This document shows positions 1 through 10,970 of a DNA stretch of 64,000 bases, in pieces; position 1 is the stretch's first letter, and each line of letters opens with the position of its first letter. The translations under genes were made by a program, and so were the position numbers. The notes beneath the pieces were generated by a model. The model had not been told where the DNA came from. It made no database searches and saw nothing but the letters and a program-made list of their open reading frames with translations. Source of the DNA: Neopestalotiopsis rosae (taxonomy: Eukaryota > Ascomycota > Sordariomycetes > Amphisphaeriales > Sporocadaceae); the NCBI GenBank assembly GCA_023078685.1, contig JALGAS010000004.1, positions 4,092,001 through 4,156,000 of the forward strand, in the 5' to 3' direction.

Positions 1-1169
1 GATGCGCTTGAACGGGAGGACATTAAGATGGCAACCTTGATCGAGCTTTGCGGCCAATTCATGGTGTCTCTGGCAATGGGTCTGAGCAAGACAGGCGTGG
101 CTTTGTTCTTGATGCGTATCATTACCAATAAATGGTAAGACGTTTCTGAATGACCCACTACGTTTGTATGGCTTTGCGAATGAGCTAACACGAATCTTTC
201 TAGGCAAATTGCCGTGCTATGGGGATGGATCGTGATCATGATGGCTCTCAGTATTCTGCTTGCCGTGTCTTGTTTTGCGCAATGCTATCCGGTCCAGAGT
301 CTGTGGGATGCAGATGTTACAATGGAAGCATGCCCTCTAAATTTGACCAAGATTGCATTCGTCATGTGCTGTAAGTCATCTAGTCATGCAGTCATCTCCA
401 TGTTGGGCTTACAATAGCAAACCAGCGTTCTCTGCAGCTATGGACTTTTTTCTTGCCCTCTGTCCATACTACGCGCTCAAGGACTTGAACATGAAACGGA
501 AAGAAAAATGGACCATTATCATCTCCCTGTCTCTTGGCATCTTGTAAGTCATTCCATATCGACTCGATGACGACTCGCTAAGTGATGTTGAGTGCCGGAG
601 CCTTTGGTATTGTTCGCACAGTAGGTCTGGGCGTACTTTCCGAGACTGCAGATTACCTTTGTAAGAATCCTCAATTTGTATACCTTTTCTTCATTCCCTC
701 ATTAGTCATCAGCACTGGAAACTGATGGATGCATGATTCTTTAAATGCTACTGCGGATTCAGTCATGTATACCTCAACAGAACTGACGTTGACACTCGTC
801 TGTGTCTCCCTCCCAATCTTCCGACCGCTGTTTCGGCGACTCTCGAGTTACTATTCTTACGATAGAACTGATACAAAAGAACGATCCGGCGCCGGGTACC
901 AAAGCCAACGGGTCACTTTGGAACGAATGAGGTCTGCCAAGGTTAACCCCCGGACAGCGTCTGATGCCGAGGTCGGATTAGATTTCCTCACGGCCGAGGG
1001 AGCAAGGAAGAGTAGCTGCAACGATGATGCCAGCAACGGGCTTTATAATATTTGGCGGCAAGACAGTAGCAGCACAAAGAGTATTCTCGACAAGAGACAT
1101 GGAATCGTCCGCAGGCAGGAAGTCACCATTAGCTACGATCGCAATGACGCACACTTCGAGAGGCATTAA
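1..1169 (+). CDS. PTH11-like rhodopsin-domain membrane protein (5' end outside window)
   Basis: C-terminal part of a fungal rhodopsin-domain (PTH11-type) seven-helix plasma-membrane protein, a family proposed to act as G-protein-coupled receptors for surface or nutrient cues. Exons 1-134, 204-370, 437-543, 593-660 and 763-1169 join in frame through GTAAGA/GTAAGT-type donors. Visible family marks are the SKTGVALFLMRI helix in the first exon, the WGWIVIMMALSILLAV helix, a CPLNLTKIAF loop, the GAFGIVRTVGLG segment and the closing LPIFRPLFRR motif, after which a hydrophilic cytoplasmic tail of about 115 residues follows. The start codon and first helices lie upstream of base 1. A second family member lies at 13443-15103. 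The ligand cannot be told. The family call is firm, the last acceptor (762) slightly less so. Confidence 0.8.
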
Positions 1170-1337
1170 GTAGGGGAGTATGTAATTCTATAATTGTATC
1201 CAAATTCGCCATTTTTGGTCAATGCCATCTCTGAGTATATCGTCCAGCATGTCCCGGGAGTTTCGCCGATGAGTATACATCATTGAAAAACGATGGTGCT
1301 TGGAATCAGAATCCAAGCCAATAACCCTCATTTCCAC

Positions 1338-3352
1338 TTATATCACAAACAGGTTCAATCCAACGAAGAGCAGGGCGGTCGCGTATACTGCGATGCCGGA
1401 TGTCAGCAAACTTGCTTCAGAGGCTATAGTGATTTGACTTGACTGATTCTTGTCTGTTTCGTTTGTGGTGCTGGCAGCCGTACCATTACCGCCAGATGCA
1501 CCGTTAGATGTGGTAGGTGTGGTAGGTGTGGTAGATGTAGAGCCGCTACCAGACTTACTGCTTGTGCTGCCACTGGAAATGCTAGTCGAGGCGCTGCTTG
1601 CGGCGCTGCTCGAACTGCTTCCAGAGCTGCTTCCAGAGCTGCTTCCCGAAGTGCTTCCCGAGCTGCTACCTGAGCTGCTACCCGAGCTGCTACCTGAGCT
1701 GCTACCCGAAGAGCTGCTAGTATCAGCACCTGTAGTCGTACCCGTAGTTCCTGAACCAGTAGTGACCTCGGGAGCGGCCTCGGTTGGGGTGACCAGCTTG
1801 GCCTGGCCGCTGAAATCACACGCCGATGTCGATTTGCCCTGGTTGACGTAGTATTGGTTGAGCGCATAGGCCAATTGCTGTGTAGCGTTGCACATGGTGA
1901 AGGCTCCATAGCTTCCGGTCGTGGCGTCGGAAGTGATTTCAGTGCAAGCCGAGGAATCCATGCCACAGACGGTACCAAACAAGGATCCGATATCCTCCGT
2001 CGTGACCGTCTCGGATGGGACGCAAGACAAGGACGCGACCATCTGACTGCAGACAGCCGGGTCCGGGGTGGGCGGGAGAGCCTCGGCAGCAGCCCAACCT
2101 CCGTCACCCGTCACGGCCGGGCAGGCACGGGGCTCATTGGCAATGACGGCATTGGTTGAGTTCATTTGGGTAGATGTCTGCACGTCACCAACAGCCTTGA
2201 TCTGGTCAGCCAATGCAGAAAAGTCTTTGCTCATCTCAACGTTTGAGCCATCGACGGTAACAAGTCCTGTAGACAGTAGTGTTAGCTACAGAAGCAACAT
2301 TTTTCCTCGTGAGCATATTTTGTTGTAGAGGTACATACCAAAGTCATTTTGCTCCTCAAAGTATTCGTATGCGATTCCGCCGCTCCAGACCTGGTTCATC
2401 TGAGTACTGTAAAGCACTCCGGTCTCCTGCCAGATTCGAGAAGCGCCGCCACCAGGGTTGTTGCATCCGTATTCGCTAAAGAAGGCCGGCACCGAATAAT
2501 TTTCGAAAGCCTGAGTCCGTTCCTCATAGCCGCTGGCCTCGAACGTGTTCTCGCCGCACCACTCATAGATGTTGTAGCCCCAAAAGTCGACGGCATCGGT
2601 CTGGTTTCCACAGTTGAAGTAGTCGGCCAAGTTGTCACGAGTGTCGGCATCATCGTTTGTGGCATATCCAACGCCCATCCAGTGATCAAAGTTCTGCGAG
2701 GCAATATAGGCTTTGCTGTCGCGCACGGCGGCCTTGACAAAAGCCGAGGCCTGCGTGTTGGTGTTGTTGTTGGTGACTTCGTTTCCGGCAAAGAAACCCA
2801 GGGTGTTGGGAAACTTGGCCAAGCTGTCAATCACGCTCGTGTAACGCGTGTAGAGATCCGTGTTCCATTGAGGCTCGTCGCGGTTGATGGAGTTGCCCGG
2901 CTCGCCCAGATCGGCAATCACATAGATACCAGCCTCATCCAAGGCGTTCATGCACTGAGTATGATCGGCCGTGTTATCAATTGCATACACTCTGACCAGG
3001 TTGGTCCCCAGTTGCTGGAGATAGGGGATATCGCGGCTGCATCCGGCGAAATCACTGAGCGGATCGGTAAAAGTCTTTCCATCATCCTCGACTACTCCGC
3101 CAACACCCACGCCTTGTTGGTAGGCCACGCCCTTGATGAAGAATTGTGCGCCTGTTGCCGAATTGAAGAAATATTTGCCCTATTCGCCGAGAATTTGTTA
3201 GTTCTGACTCGGAAGAGAGACCTTGACAAACTACACTACCTAGATAGCGACAGTGGTATTATATGACTGACCTTGGCTACAATGGGATCTACAGCCACCA
3301 CAGAATTGAGAAGCAGGGCAGCAGCTGCTGCGCCGACATGCCGAGAAATCAT
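1338..3352 (-). CDS. GPI-anchored beta-1,3-glucanosyltransferase, GH72 + CBM43 (Gas1/Gel type)
   Basis: Cell-wall enzyme that cuts beta-1,3-glucan and rejoins the new end to another chain, lengthening wall glucan at the outer face of the plasma membrane. Exons 3272-3352, 2339-3179 and 1338-2266 give 616 residues. Order: signal peptide (residues 1-20), GH72 domain (about 25-340) with the two catalytic glutamates visible in GNEV (Glu161) and FFSEYG (Glu263), a cysteine-rich X8/CBM43 module (about 370-470, containing the PAVCSQMVASLSC stretch), a Ser/Gly tandem-repeat stalk, and a hydrophobic C-terminal tail consistent with GPI attachment. The CBM43 module places it with Gas1/Gel4-type rather than Gel1-type enzymes. 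The start gives a good signal peptide and lies just downstream of a pyrimidine-rich leader. I see no defect in the gene. Confidence 0.93.
1611..1717. repeat. 12-base tandem repeat encoding a Ser-Ser-Ser-Gly stalk
   Basis: About nine imperfect copies of a 12-base unit (plus-strand form close to CCGAGCTGCTAC) code for the serine/glycine stalk of the GH72 protein. Such tracts commonly change length by slippage, which would alter how far the enzyme stands off the membrane. The repeat also keeps the opposite strand open, so the apparent 133-codon plus-strand frame here is only a shadow. Confidence 0.9.
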
Positions 3353-4549
3353 GATTGTAGAAATTAATCGGTACCGAGCAAAGTACGCAAGAACAAGAAA
3401 GGGAGGGAAAGTGTGGTAGGTAGGTGTTGCGTATCAACACAACAGCAAACAAGTACAAGGAAGAGAAGGTCGGAGCACCGGCTCACGAAGCAAAGAAGAG
3501 ATTGTCTATGAATCTCACAAAAAGAGCGTATGAAGAGCAGATTGTTGTTGAAGAGAAAGGAGAGAATAGAAAGTCCCTTATTGCCTTGGCAGCTGGAGAA
3601 AATGAGTGTAGCTGAGAGAAAGCTTATTACCTGCCAGGGCTGCTTTGGTCTGAGTTGGAAGGGAAAAAGAGGAAACGAATAAACATGATTTTCCTGCCGA
3701 AGAATCGAAATCAAGCCACCCACCTAGTACTACTATTACTGCTACTGCACATGTTACTCTCTACCTGGACAGACAGACAGACAGAGCGGGTAGACAGGAT
3801 ATCAGACCGCTGCGCCCCGGTTGATGCGACTCAGGATTGAGACGGTGGCAGCCTCCTGATACCACGGATCACCACTGGCGAGCTTCAGATGAAACGCGAC
3901 ATGTTCGGGGGCAGCTAGAGGTGTGGGGACTTCAGAAATCCTTTTTACGGAAATATACTGTACATAGTATCTCAACCTGCGTACTGACCCATTTGCCAGA
4001 TATTGGAGGAGAAATTGCACAATAATCCGATGGTTCAATCGGTCAATGAAAGATTGGATTGGACATGGACGCAAAGGAAAGCGCATCGCGGATGGGGCTG
4101 ACGGCGGTCGAATTATACAAAAGAGAAGTGGTTTGTTTCATCCTAATTGCGGATGCTGGTTCTGGCAGTTGGAAAAATCGGCCCGCACTAAATGAACCTG
4201 GAAGGCAAAAGCCCATACAGTTGGGTGATTGGACTTTTGCCTTATTTCCAGGATTACAGGGGACGTGCAGTTGAGTCCACAGTGGTTTGGGGTGGGTAAT
4301 AAGTCTGGTGAGTGGTGAGTGAAGGAGGGGCCACTACTGGCGGATTCCAGGGGAAGTTTTAATAGCAGTCTAAACTTTCCATCGTACATGTGAAACCTAC
4401 CGTATATTCACAGAGGGACTGGTTGATATTCTTCTTATTATTGTATTACTACCGTGGGTATCAGTTGCAATCGCCGCATACCTACCATATGGACAACCTC
4501 GATCCAGTCCATTTGTAGGCAGTCAGGTATAATGGCTGAGTGATTATCA
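3353..4549. other. Intergenic: promoter of GH72 gene, 3' flank of phosphatase gene
   Basis: No gene supported. The first 80 bases are purine-rich on the plus strand, giving the GH72 transcript a pyrimidine-rich leader. A short (GACA)4 microsatellite sits at 3768-3783. Remaining frames are short, lack splice support and show no domain. Confidence 0.7.
3768..3783. repeat. (GACA)4 microsatellite
   Basis: Four perfect GACA units in the intergenic region upstream of the GH72 gene. Confidence 0.85.
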
Positions 4550-6037
4550 TTACCTCTTCTTGCCGCCGTCTTTACTATTCTTGCACACCTTGTCAAACTC
4601 TCCGTATTTCTTCAGCCCGTCTAGTGCAAAGCTTTGGAATTCGTAGAGTTCACAGCTTGCACCTGGCCCGCTCTGGCACTGTGGAATTGGCCGAGGTGCG
4701 CTGTTTGCCAATACTCGAATGAATTCGGAGCCCCCAATGGCTCCAGACTCTGGCCCGCACGTCATCTTTTCAATGCCAATGTGACCGAGGAACGGAATGA
4801 GCTCTGCCATTTTCCAAGACCTAGGAAAGTTGATCCTGTCTAGCGGCATTGCCTCGTCTACGCCCGACGACGAGTTGAAAATGCCCAGCGCCGTGGCCAG
4901 GAAGGGCGGCACTTCGCGGTGGGTGAAGGAGACAAAGAACCGCTGTTCCTTGTCAGCCTTGCTCTTCTTGCCCGACGCATCAACATCGTCGACATCATGC
5001 AGCTGAGAAAAGAGCTCAGCCGTCACGTTGAGCCAGGGGAAGCCAAGGTAGGACGACAAGGGGTTTCCGGGCCCGACCATATAATAATACTTCAAATCCC
5101 AGAGATACTCGTAGGCCAGCCAGTCCATGGGGGTGAAGATGTCGCAAAGCTGGCTCACTTTGCCCGTAATAGCACTTTCGTAACCACAGAGTTGCTGTAG
5201 TCCCACTATCTGGTTCGGCTTGAGGCCAAATGGAGCGTGCGGCTGTAGTCGCGCAATGATGCCACGGGTGTACTGGTGCATAAAGATGTCTTGTTCCTTG
5301 TCACCCGAGGCCTTGGTGAAGGCCTCGCATGACTTGTGGGGGATGACGGCGTGCTGCTCGCCGTGCTTGGAGATTTTTTTTAATTCGACCTTTTGGGGAA
5401 AGGCCTTGATGAATGCCTTTGCTGTATCCTGGGTACGGGCCTTTTTATCACAATATACCTTGTTCGTTGTGGGCACGAGGTCGGGATACCGACGAAGCAA
5501 GTGCTCGGCGACCTTGGTTGCATCGGAAGCGCCGGCAGGTGTCAGCTGTTCCATCTGGTTTTCCAGGTCGGTGTAAGGCGACTTCCACTCGTTCAAGACC
5601 TCGAGCGGCCCCGTCCAATTCTTTTCTGCTTTGTCCCATGCAGAAAGAAAAGGTTCCATGAACTGCTCGTAGTCATTGTCGTTGGCGTAAATGGCAGCAT
5701 GACGAACGAGGTAGCTGGCTGCTGTGACCTTGCAACCCAGCGGTGCCGAATGTTCGAGTCCAAATCCAACAGCCTGTACACGTATTAGCATGGGAGAAGA
5801 AATTTAGTGAGTGTCCAACCGAGTCTTTCTTACATCGAAGTAGGGAGACAGTCCAGGTAGATGCAACAATGGGTCGAAAGAATAGTTCTGGCTGTGACTT
5901 TGTGTACCCAGAGACGGAGTGTCTTGAGCAGTGGGTCCTACGAGAGGGATCTGAAGTGCCCATGAAGGTGATACTGCCAGAATCAGAAGCACCCCTGGTG
6001 CTGCTGCTGCTGCTGCTGCTGCTATATTTGTCCACAT
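4550..6037 (-). CDS. Secreted histidine acid phosphatase-like protein
   Basis: Branch-2 histidine phosphatase superfamily protein, the family of acid phosphatases and phytases that cleave phosphomonoesters through a phospho-histidine. Exons 5834-6037 and 4550-5773 give 475 residues. The start has a run of eight alanines leading into a hydrophobic signal peptide (residues 1-27), so it is probably secreted. The catalytic Arg-His pair is at residues 92-93, but the surrounding motif reads RHAAIYA instead of the usual RHGxRxP. The distal histidine is at about 353 in FTHRE, where most relatives have HD or HE. The remaining layout (cysteines, tryptophan-rich middle, length) matches fungal acid phosphatases. 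I believe this RHAAIYA form is a subfamily feature rather than damage. Whether the enzyme is fully active is uncertain. It is not part of a visible cluster. Confidence 0.82.
6001..6023. repeat. (CTG)7 trinucleotide tract coding for alanines
   Basis: Seven perfect CTG units on the plus strand, read as GCA-type alanine codons in the signal peptide of the phosphatase on the minus strand. The tract could vary in length between strains. Confidence 0.9.
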
Positions 6038-6747
6038 TTTTTGCGATTACCTAGTCGAACCCGTGTACAGATAGATATACTATGTGTGTAAACAACGATA
6101 GTATGCAGATCTATACAGAGACGGGAAGAGTGAGGTTGCATACAAGTGGAGGACATGAACAGAAAAAAAACCATCTGGTGTGGTAGGTTCCTGGTTCCTG
6201 GGAACTGGCCCAGAGTCAATGCCGCATCGATGACGTGGGTGCTGGCTGAAAGCAGCCGGAGTAGCGCGTAAATAAGGTGCACATGTGTGCTTTTAGCGAC
6301 GGTCGTTAGCCAATGCCAGCCCCGACATATTTCTAGACAGCGGCCGAATCTGCAGGTACAGCACCACATGCGGCTTAAGGTTGAAATTAGACAATATCGA
6401 CGTCAGCAATGAATGTAGATCGCTCCTCGAGTCAAAGAGTCAACTCAACACTTTAATCAGATTATACCTGTGCAGATGTGCATTTTCCAAACAGCTGGCG
6501 ATGATGCTATTTTGTAATTTCACATTTCAACAAGAGTAATCATTCTCAGTAGAATATCCGTACGTCGGCTAAATTTTGTTGACCGAGGCACCTGGCAAGG
6601 AACATATGCTAAGCTTTTCAGGTGGTGGGGAGCCCCACCGCCATCCATCATATTGACGGAACGCGACCGACTCGGATTTATGTACTTGGCTCAAAATGCT
6701 GTGTCCACCTACTACTCGATTCAACTCATCCATACACCAGCCATTCT
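6038..6747. other. Intergenic: phosphatase promoter and 3' flank of the glycosidase-like gene
   Basis: No gene supported. AT-rich with TG-rich patches near 6075-6100. The short frames present do not splice into anything recognisable. Confidence 0.7.
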
Positions 6748-9594
6748 CTATGCTCGAGCTAAAGTAACTGAGGATGAGCTTCCATTTAGAGGAATCTGCC
6801 AGCCGCCCCTAGCTTCTTCAGCACCGGCAATCGTGTAGTTGGCTGTCCCCGCCGTGGTCTCGACCCAGACAATCGCATTCTCAGCTGCCGGGACGCCATC
6901 GAGCTGCGCCAGCGTGAGTGTGACGGAGCCCGACGATTGGTCAAAGCTGAATTGAGAAATGATACCGGCATCGATGGTGATGAATATGCCCAGAGATCCG
7001 ATAAAGACGCGCCTCCTCACAGGGTCGCGTGTCTCGACGGTAATGCTTGTCCCATCAGCCGTGAGCAGCCCTCCGTAGGCGACTTGACCTAGATCGGCAT
7101 CATCGACGACATAAGTTGCAGAGCCCAATGCCAGTGCGAGGAAGTTTGGTCCATAATCGCCGCTGTAACCGTCCCATTTGAGCGTATCTGGCCACGAGTG
7201 GAAGGATGCAGCCGCGAATCCGTCTTGGTTGATATTGGACAAGGGTCCGTTGTTGCCGCCATATCCCACACTGATCAGATAATCATCGGTGGGATCGCTA
7301 CGAAAAGCTGAGAGCAGGACCAGGGAGTTCAGTCCTGATCCGTAATGATGAATCTGCCTCTCGATACGTTGCAGTTTTCCGCCGTAACTTTATTGATGAC
7401 AATTAGCATTTACTTACTATTTCTCAACCTCGGTCAAGAAAGACTAAAAGACTTACATGTTGTCCCAGTATCGGCGGGCATTTCCATTCCATCCCCAATG
7501 GGGAACCGTTGGCATAAATCCCAGCACGCTGTTGACAGTTTTGAGAGCGGAATCGGCAAACCCAAAGTATCTAGGTATTGTCAGGTTGTTTGTGTGCGAG
7601 TGGGCCAGTCAAGGTAATTCAAACTCACTTTGTCCAGTAGTAGACACCTTCTTGGCCAGTCGAGTCCCAAGCCATCTCGCTTCCGTAGGGAACCTCCTCG
7701 GAGTTCCATTGCGTAGCGCGAGACTTCATCAGACTTGTCAGAGTGTTTGCCTGTGTCGTCCAATCCTCTCGGATCAGATCATTCAGTAGTTCTCCCCATA
7801 CTGTCTCTCCCATCAGGCCGACCTCATTGTAACCAACATCAGACTGCATGCTTCGTACCACGGTATTATACGACTGGTTCAGATACCAGGTATAATCGTG
7901 GCTGCTAAACAGGTCAGGGTACGACCGAGCGGCGCGATACAGAGCCCAGTATGCGGCAGAGACATGGACGTAATCGTAAGCACGGTCATGGCTGTAGGCA
8001 GCGTCTCGGTTCCACGACCACCAGTTGCCCCAGTCCAAGCTGGAGCTGTAATCATAGTCGACAGATGATGGCTCGTAGTAAAAGATGCTCTTTCGAACGG
8101 CAAAATCGCTCGTCTGAATCGTCTTCCACAGAACTCCGTCGACGAAGGTTTCAAGTAGGGCGATTTCTGATGCACTGGGCTGTACGGATTGCTTCATGGT
8201 GGCGGCCAGGAACGACCCGGCGCCGGCTTCGTCGCTAAGACCAGCAATCCAGACTCGGGGGTCTTGAGTTACAATCTATTAGGAACCACTGTTAGCATGA
8301 TGATATCTCTTTCCTCACACTCGAGACGACTTGCCGCCTTTGCTTCATAATCATATGTCATCACCGATGGGGCACGACCAAAAGGGTCCGACGTGTCGGT
8401 AAACCATTGAGCTGTCGTCGAAAATGTACCAAGGTCGCCGATTGCCTCTGTCCCAGGCTTGATCAAGTAGTAATGGACAGTCTGGACCAGACCATCAGCA
8501 TAAGTGATGGTCAGTCGTGAGCGACCCCATGCTGAGCTAGAAGGCGAGACTGAATAAAGTCCATCAGACAGCTGGGACGTCGCAAGAGAACCGGTCGGCT
8601 GGGCTTCCATCGACTGCACACTAGAGTTGTGCTTCAAGAGCAATTGCGCCGTCAAGTCAGTAGGCAGGATGTATCCCGGTACGCTTCTGGCAACTGGAGT
8701 GCCTGTATCTTCCACGGCTTGGTTGATTCCTCGAGCGCCATCTTGGGCTACGGAGAAGCGCAGACCAAATTGCAGCTCGGCACCTGGGTCCAGGGTGGCG
8801 GACGTTGCTGGGTTCCAGGGCTCGACCGACGCCCACTCGTTCTCGGCCCAAGCAGCCGAATAGACCTGCCACTCGTAGAAGCCTTCAAACGTCTGACTGC
8901 CGTAAGCCGTGTCGTCAAAGTAAGGCTCGTCGAGATTGCGGTACGCTTCCATGGGAGTATTCTGGAGTGGCGTCACCACCAGAGCTGCGCCAGTGCCCGA
9001 AGTTGGCGTGACACGGATGTAGCCGGCGTCCAAACCAATGTATGGGTCCGACAGGGAGCACTCGGCCAACATTGTGCTGGCATCACGGCCGGTGAATATG
9101 CTATTGAACTCGGCCGGGAACCCAAGGCCACCGAGCTCCAACGATACGGACCCCGAGTTTTGCACGGTGAATTGTAGGCCCAAGTCCCCGTCCACGTCGA
9201 TCCATTGCCGGGTAATATTCAGTGGCCCCGTGGGCAGTGTTGGTGCCAATTGCGACGTGACATTAGTAATGGCGGTAATAGGCTGCCGACTGGCGGCCGA
9301 ATCACCGTCTTGCCATGCTGTGCTGCCTTGCTCACGATAGCGATAGGTGATATCACCCCAGTGGTACTGCCCATTGGACGCCCGGCGGCTCACGTAGTCA
9401 AATGGGAGAAAATCAAAGTCATCGTTGGCCGCAGTCAGTGAAACCAGGACCTGAGAATCGACCACTAGTTTTGCATGGAGGTTGGCCGTGTTGAAGGTGA
9501 CATATCCACTATCTAGACCCAGATCGTCGGCAAGGATGATGGGGGACAAGATGCCAAGAAGGCACAGGGTGCTGAGCTGCAGTCGGGATGCCAT
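6748..9594 (-). CDS. Secreted DUF5695 / six-hairpin glycosidase-like protein
   Basis: Large secreted protein of about 887 residues that I match to the DUF5695 family of six-hairpin glycosidase-like proteins; substrate unknown. It has a signal peptide (residues 1-22), a beta-rich N-terminal half beginning LGLDSGYVTFNTANLHAKLV, then an alpha-helical (alpha/alpha)6-like region rich in Trp, Tyr and Asp (WGNWWSWNRD, VPHWGWNGNARRYW, HHYGSGLNSLVLL) and a beta-rich C-terminus. Best-fitting exons are 8319-9594, 7629-8262, 7457-7570 and 6748-7387. Introns 2 and 3 are clear. The first is less so: an acceptor at 8275 would keep more of the sequence before RVWIAGLSDE but breaks the frame with every GT donor I can see, so I use the donor at 8318 and the acceptor before 8262. 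The gene is divergent from the SANT-like gene 1.4 kb away. The family name is from memory, so moderate certainty. Confidence 0.72.
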
Positions 9595-10970
9595 GACTGA
9601 ATAGAGGCTCGAAAAACAAACACCAAGTCAAGTGCACGACGAGCAAAAACAACAAGTCAGTCAAGAGAACCAGCAGCACGAGATGGCACGACTGATCACC
9701 TAAATACTACACATGATGTCGATCATCATTGTGCGCAGGTATCTGGACAAATTGCCATTGGAGCGCGTACATGCGTAGTGCTGCTACCACTCAAAGCCAC
9801 TAACTATACTATGGCTCGAATTGGCACTTTACCCCAATTGAGGCCTGGGGAGCAGCTCGTGTTTGCCTCCGAGTCTAATGCACATGTTGAAAGGCCAGTG
9901 ACGGAAAAATCCACAGTCTAATCAATGGGGTAGCATTTTCTGCGATCAACGTTTCATTGACCCAATAAAGATATCAACTACCTAGGTAATCTATGTAACA
10001 AGGCCAACCGAAAAGCAACCACGTGCCGAACCGATATGGGCTCAGTAGAGATGTATAAATTATTTGACTTTGAATCGGAGACCCTGCAGAGTAAAAATGG
10101 TTGTGCATAATATGAATTGAACAATTAAAGGGCAACAACTTATGCTCAATCGAATTTGTGATTCTGCTCGGGATCACTGTCGAGCCTCTAGACACTTGTA
10201 CATGACCGAGTCTCCCCGCCCACGATAGCAACAACCATGGCAACAAGGCTATGGGGCATAGATCAAGTTCGAGTTCATCTTTAGGTCAAGTCAGTATCTA
10301 CTTACAGAAAACTCCAATCAGGCCAGGAGTAGATGGAATTGTTGCGATTAGACCCTTGGTGTATCAAGCATCATGAACATTGCACACGACTTCTTTCCTG
10401 CAAACATGTTTATCGCGGTGCATGCCAATTGCTGGAACCTGTTCCCAATCAAATGTGTAACCTGAGTTTCCTGGACCAAATCACTTGTTTTATCCAGTTT
10501 TACGATAAAGGCAACACTGTATTCATTTATGATATGAAACATTGGACGACACATGTTGAAGATTGGTGAAGAGCAAAAGAGCTTCTGGACCGCGACGAAG
10601 GAACAATGTCAAGACTACTCAAACGCGATGCCATAGGATAACAATAACACAATAGGAGAAAATAAGTAATTGGATCAACGGACGCGTTTTTTCGTGCGTC
10701 CACAGATTTTCGTCGCCGGGCGACGATTTTTTTCAATAAGACGGCTGTCTGTTCTTGCCCAAATGCAAAACACGCCAAAACTTCCCAACTATTAAATCAC
10801 ATTCCGATTCGTGTTCGACCTCTTTGACACATAGAGGTTCTTTCCTTCAAGCATACAACGTATTGTCATTCTCTTATTACGTAGAGGCTCGACGACATTC
10901 ATTTAATCCATTCCAGACCTTCTTCCACCTACTTCACCCTTTTCAATCATCACTCACCTCCACGTTCAAC
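9595..10970. other. Divergent promoter region
   Basis: Lies between the start of the glycosidase-like gene (minus) and the start of the SANT-like gene (plus). No gene supported. It contains an ACCTAGGT palindrome at 9980-9987, an ACGCGT box and a 15-base inverted repeat at 10711-10725, and TATTAAAT at about 10789 some 180 bases before the plus-strand start. Confidence 0.7.
10682..10725. promoter_or_regulatory. ACGCGT box and 15-base inverted repeat upstream of the SANT-like gene
   Basis: ACGCGT at 10682-10687 has the core of the MluI cell-cycle box used by MBF-type regulators. About 23 bases on, CGTCGCC-G-GGCGACG (10711-10725) is a perfect inverted repeat with one central base. Both lie about 250-290 bases before the start codon at 10971. 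The role is inferred from position and symmetry only. Confidence 0.4.

Noticed and set aside
1450..1851. 133-codon plus-strand frame with LLPELLPE repeats
   Set aside because: It is the opposite strand of the Ser/Gly repeat and CBM43 region of the GH72 gene. The repeat unit length keeps it open.
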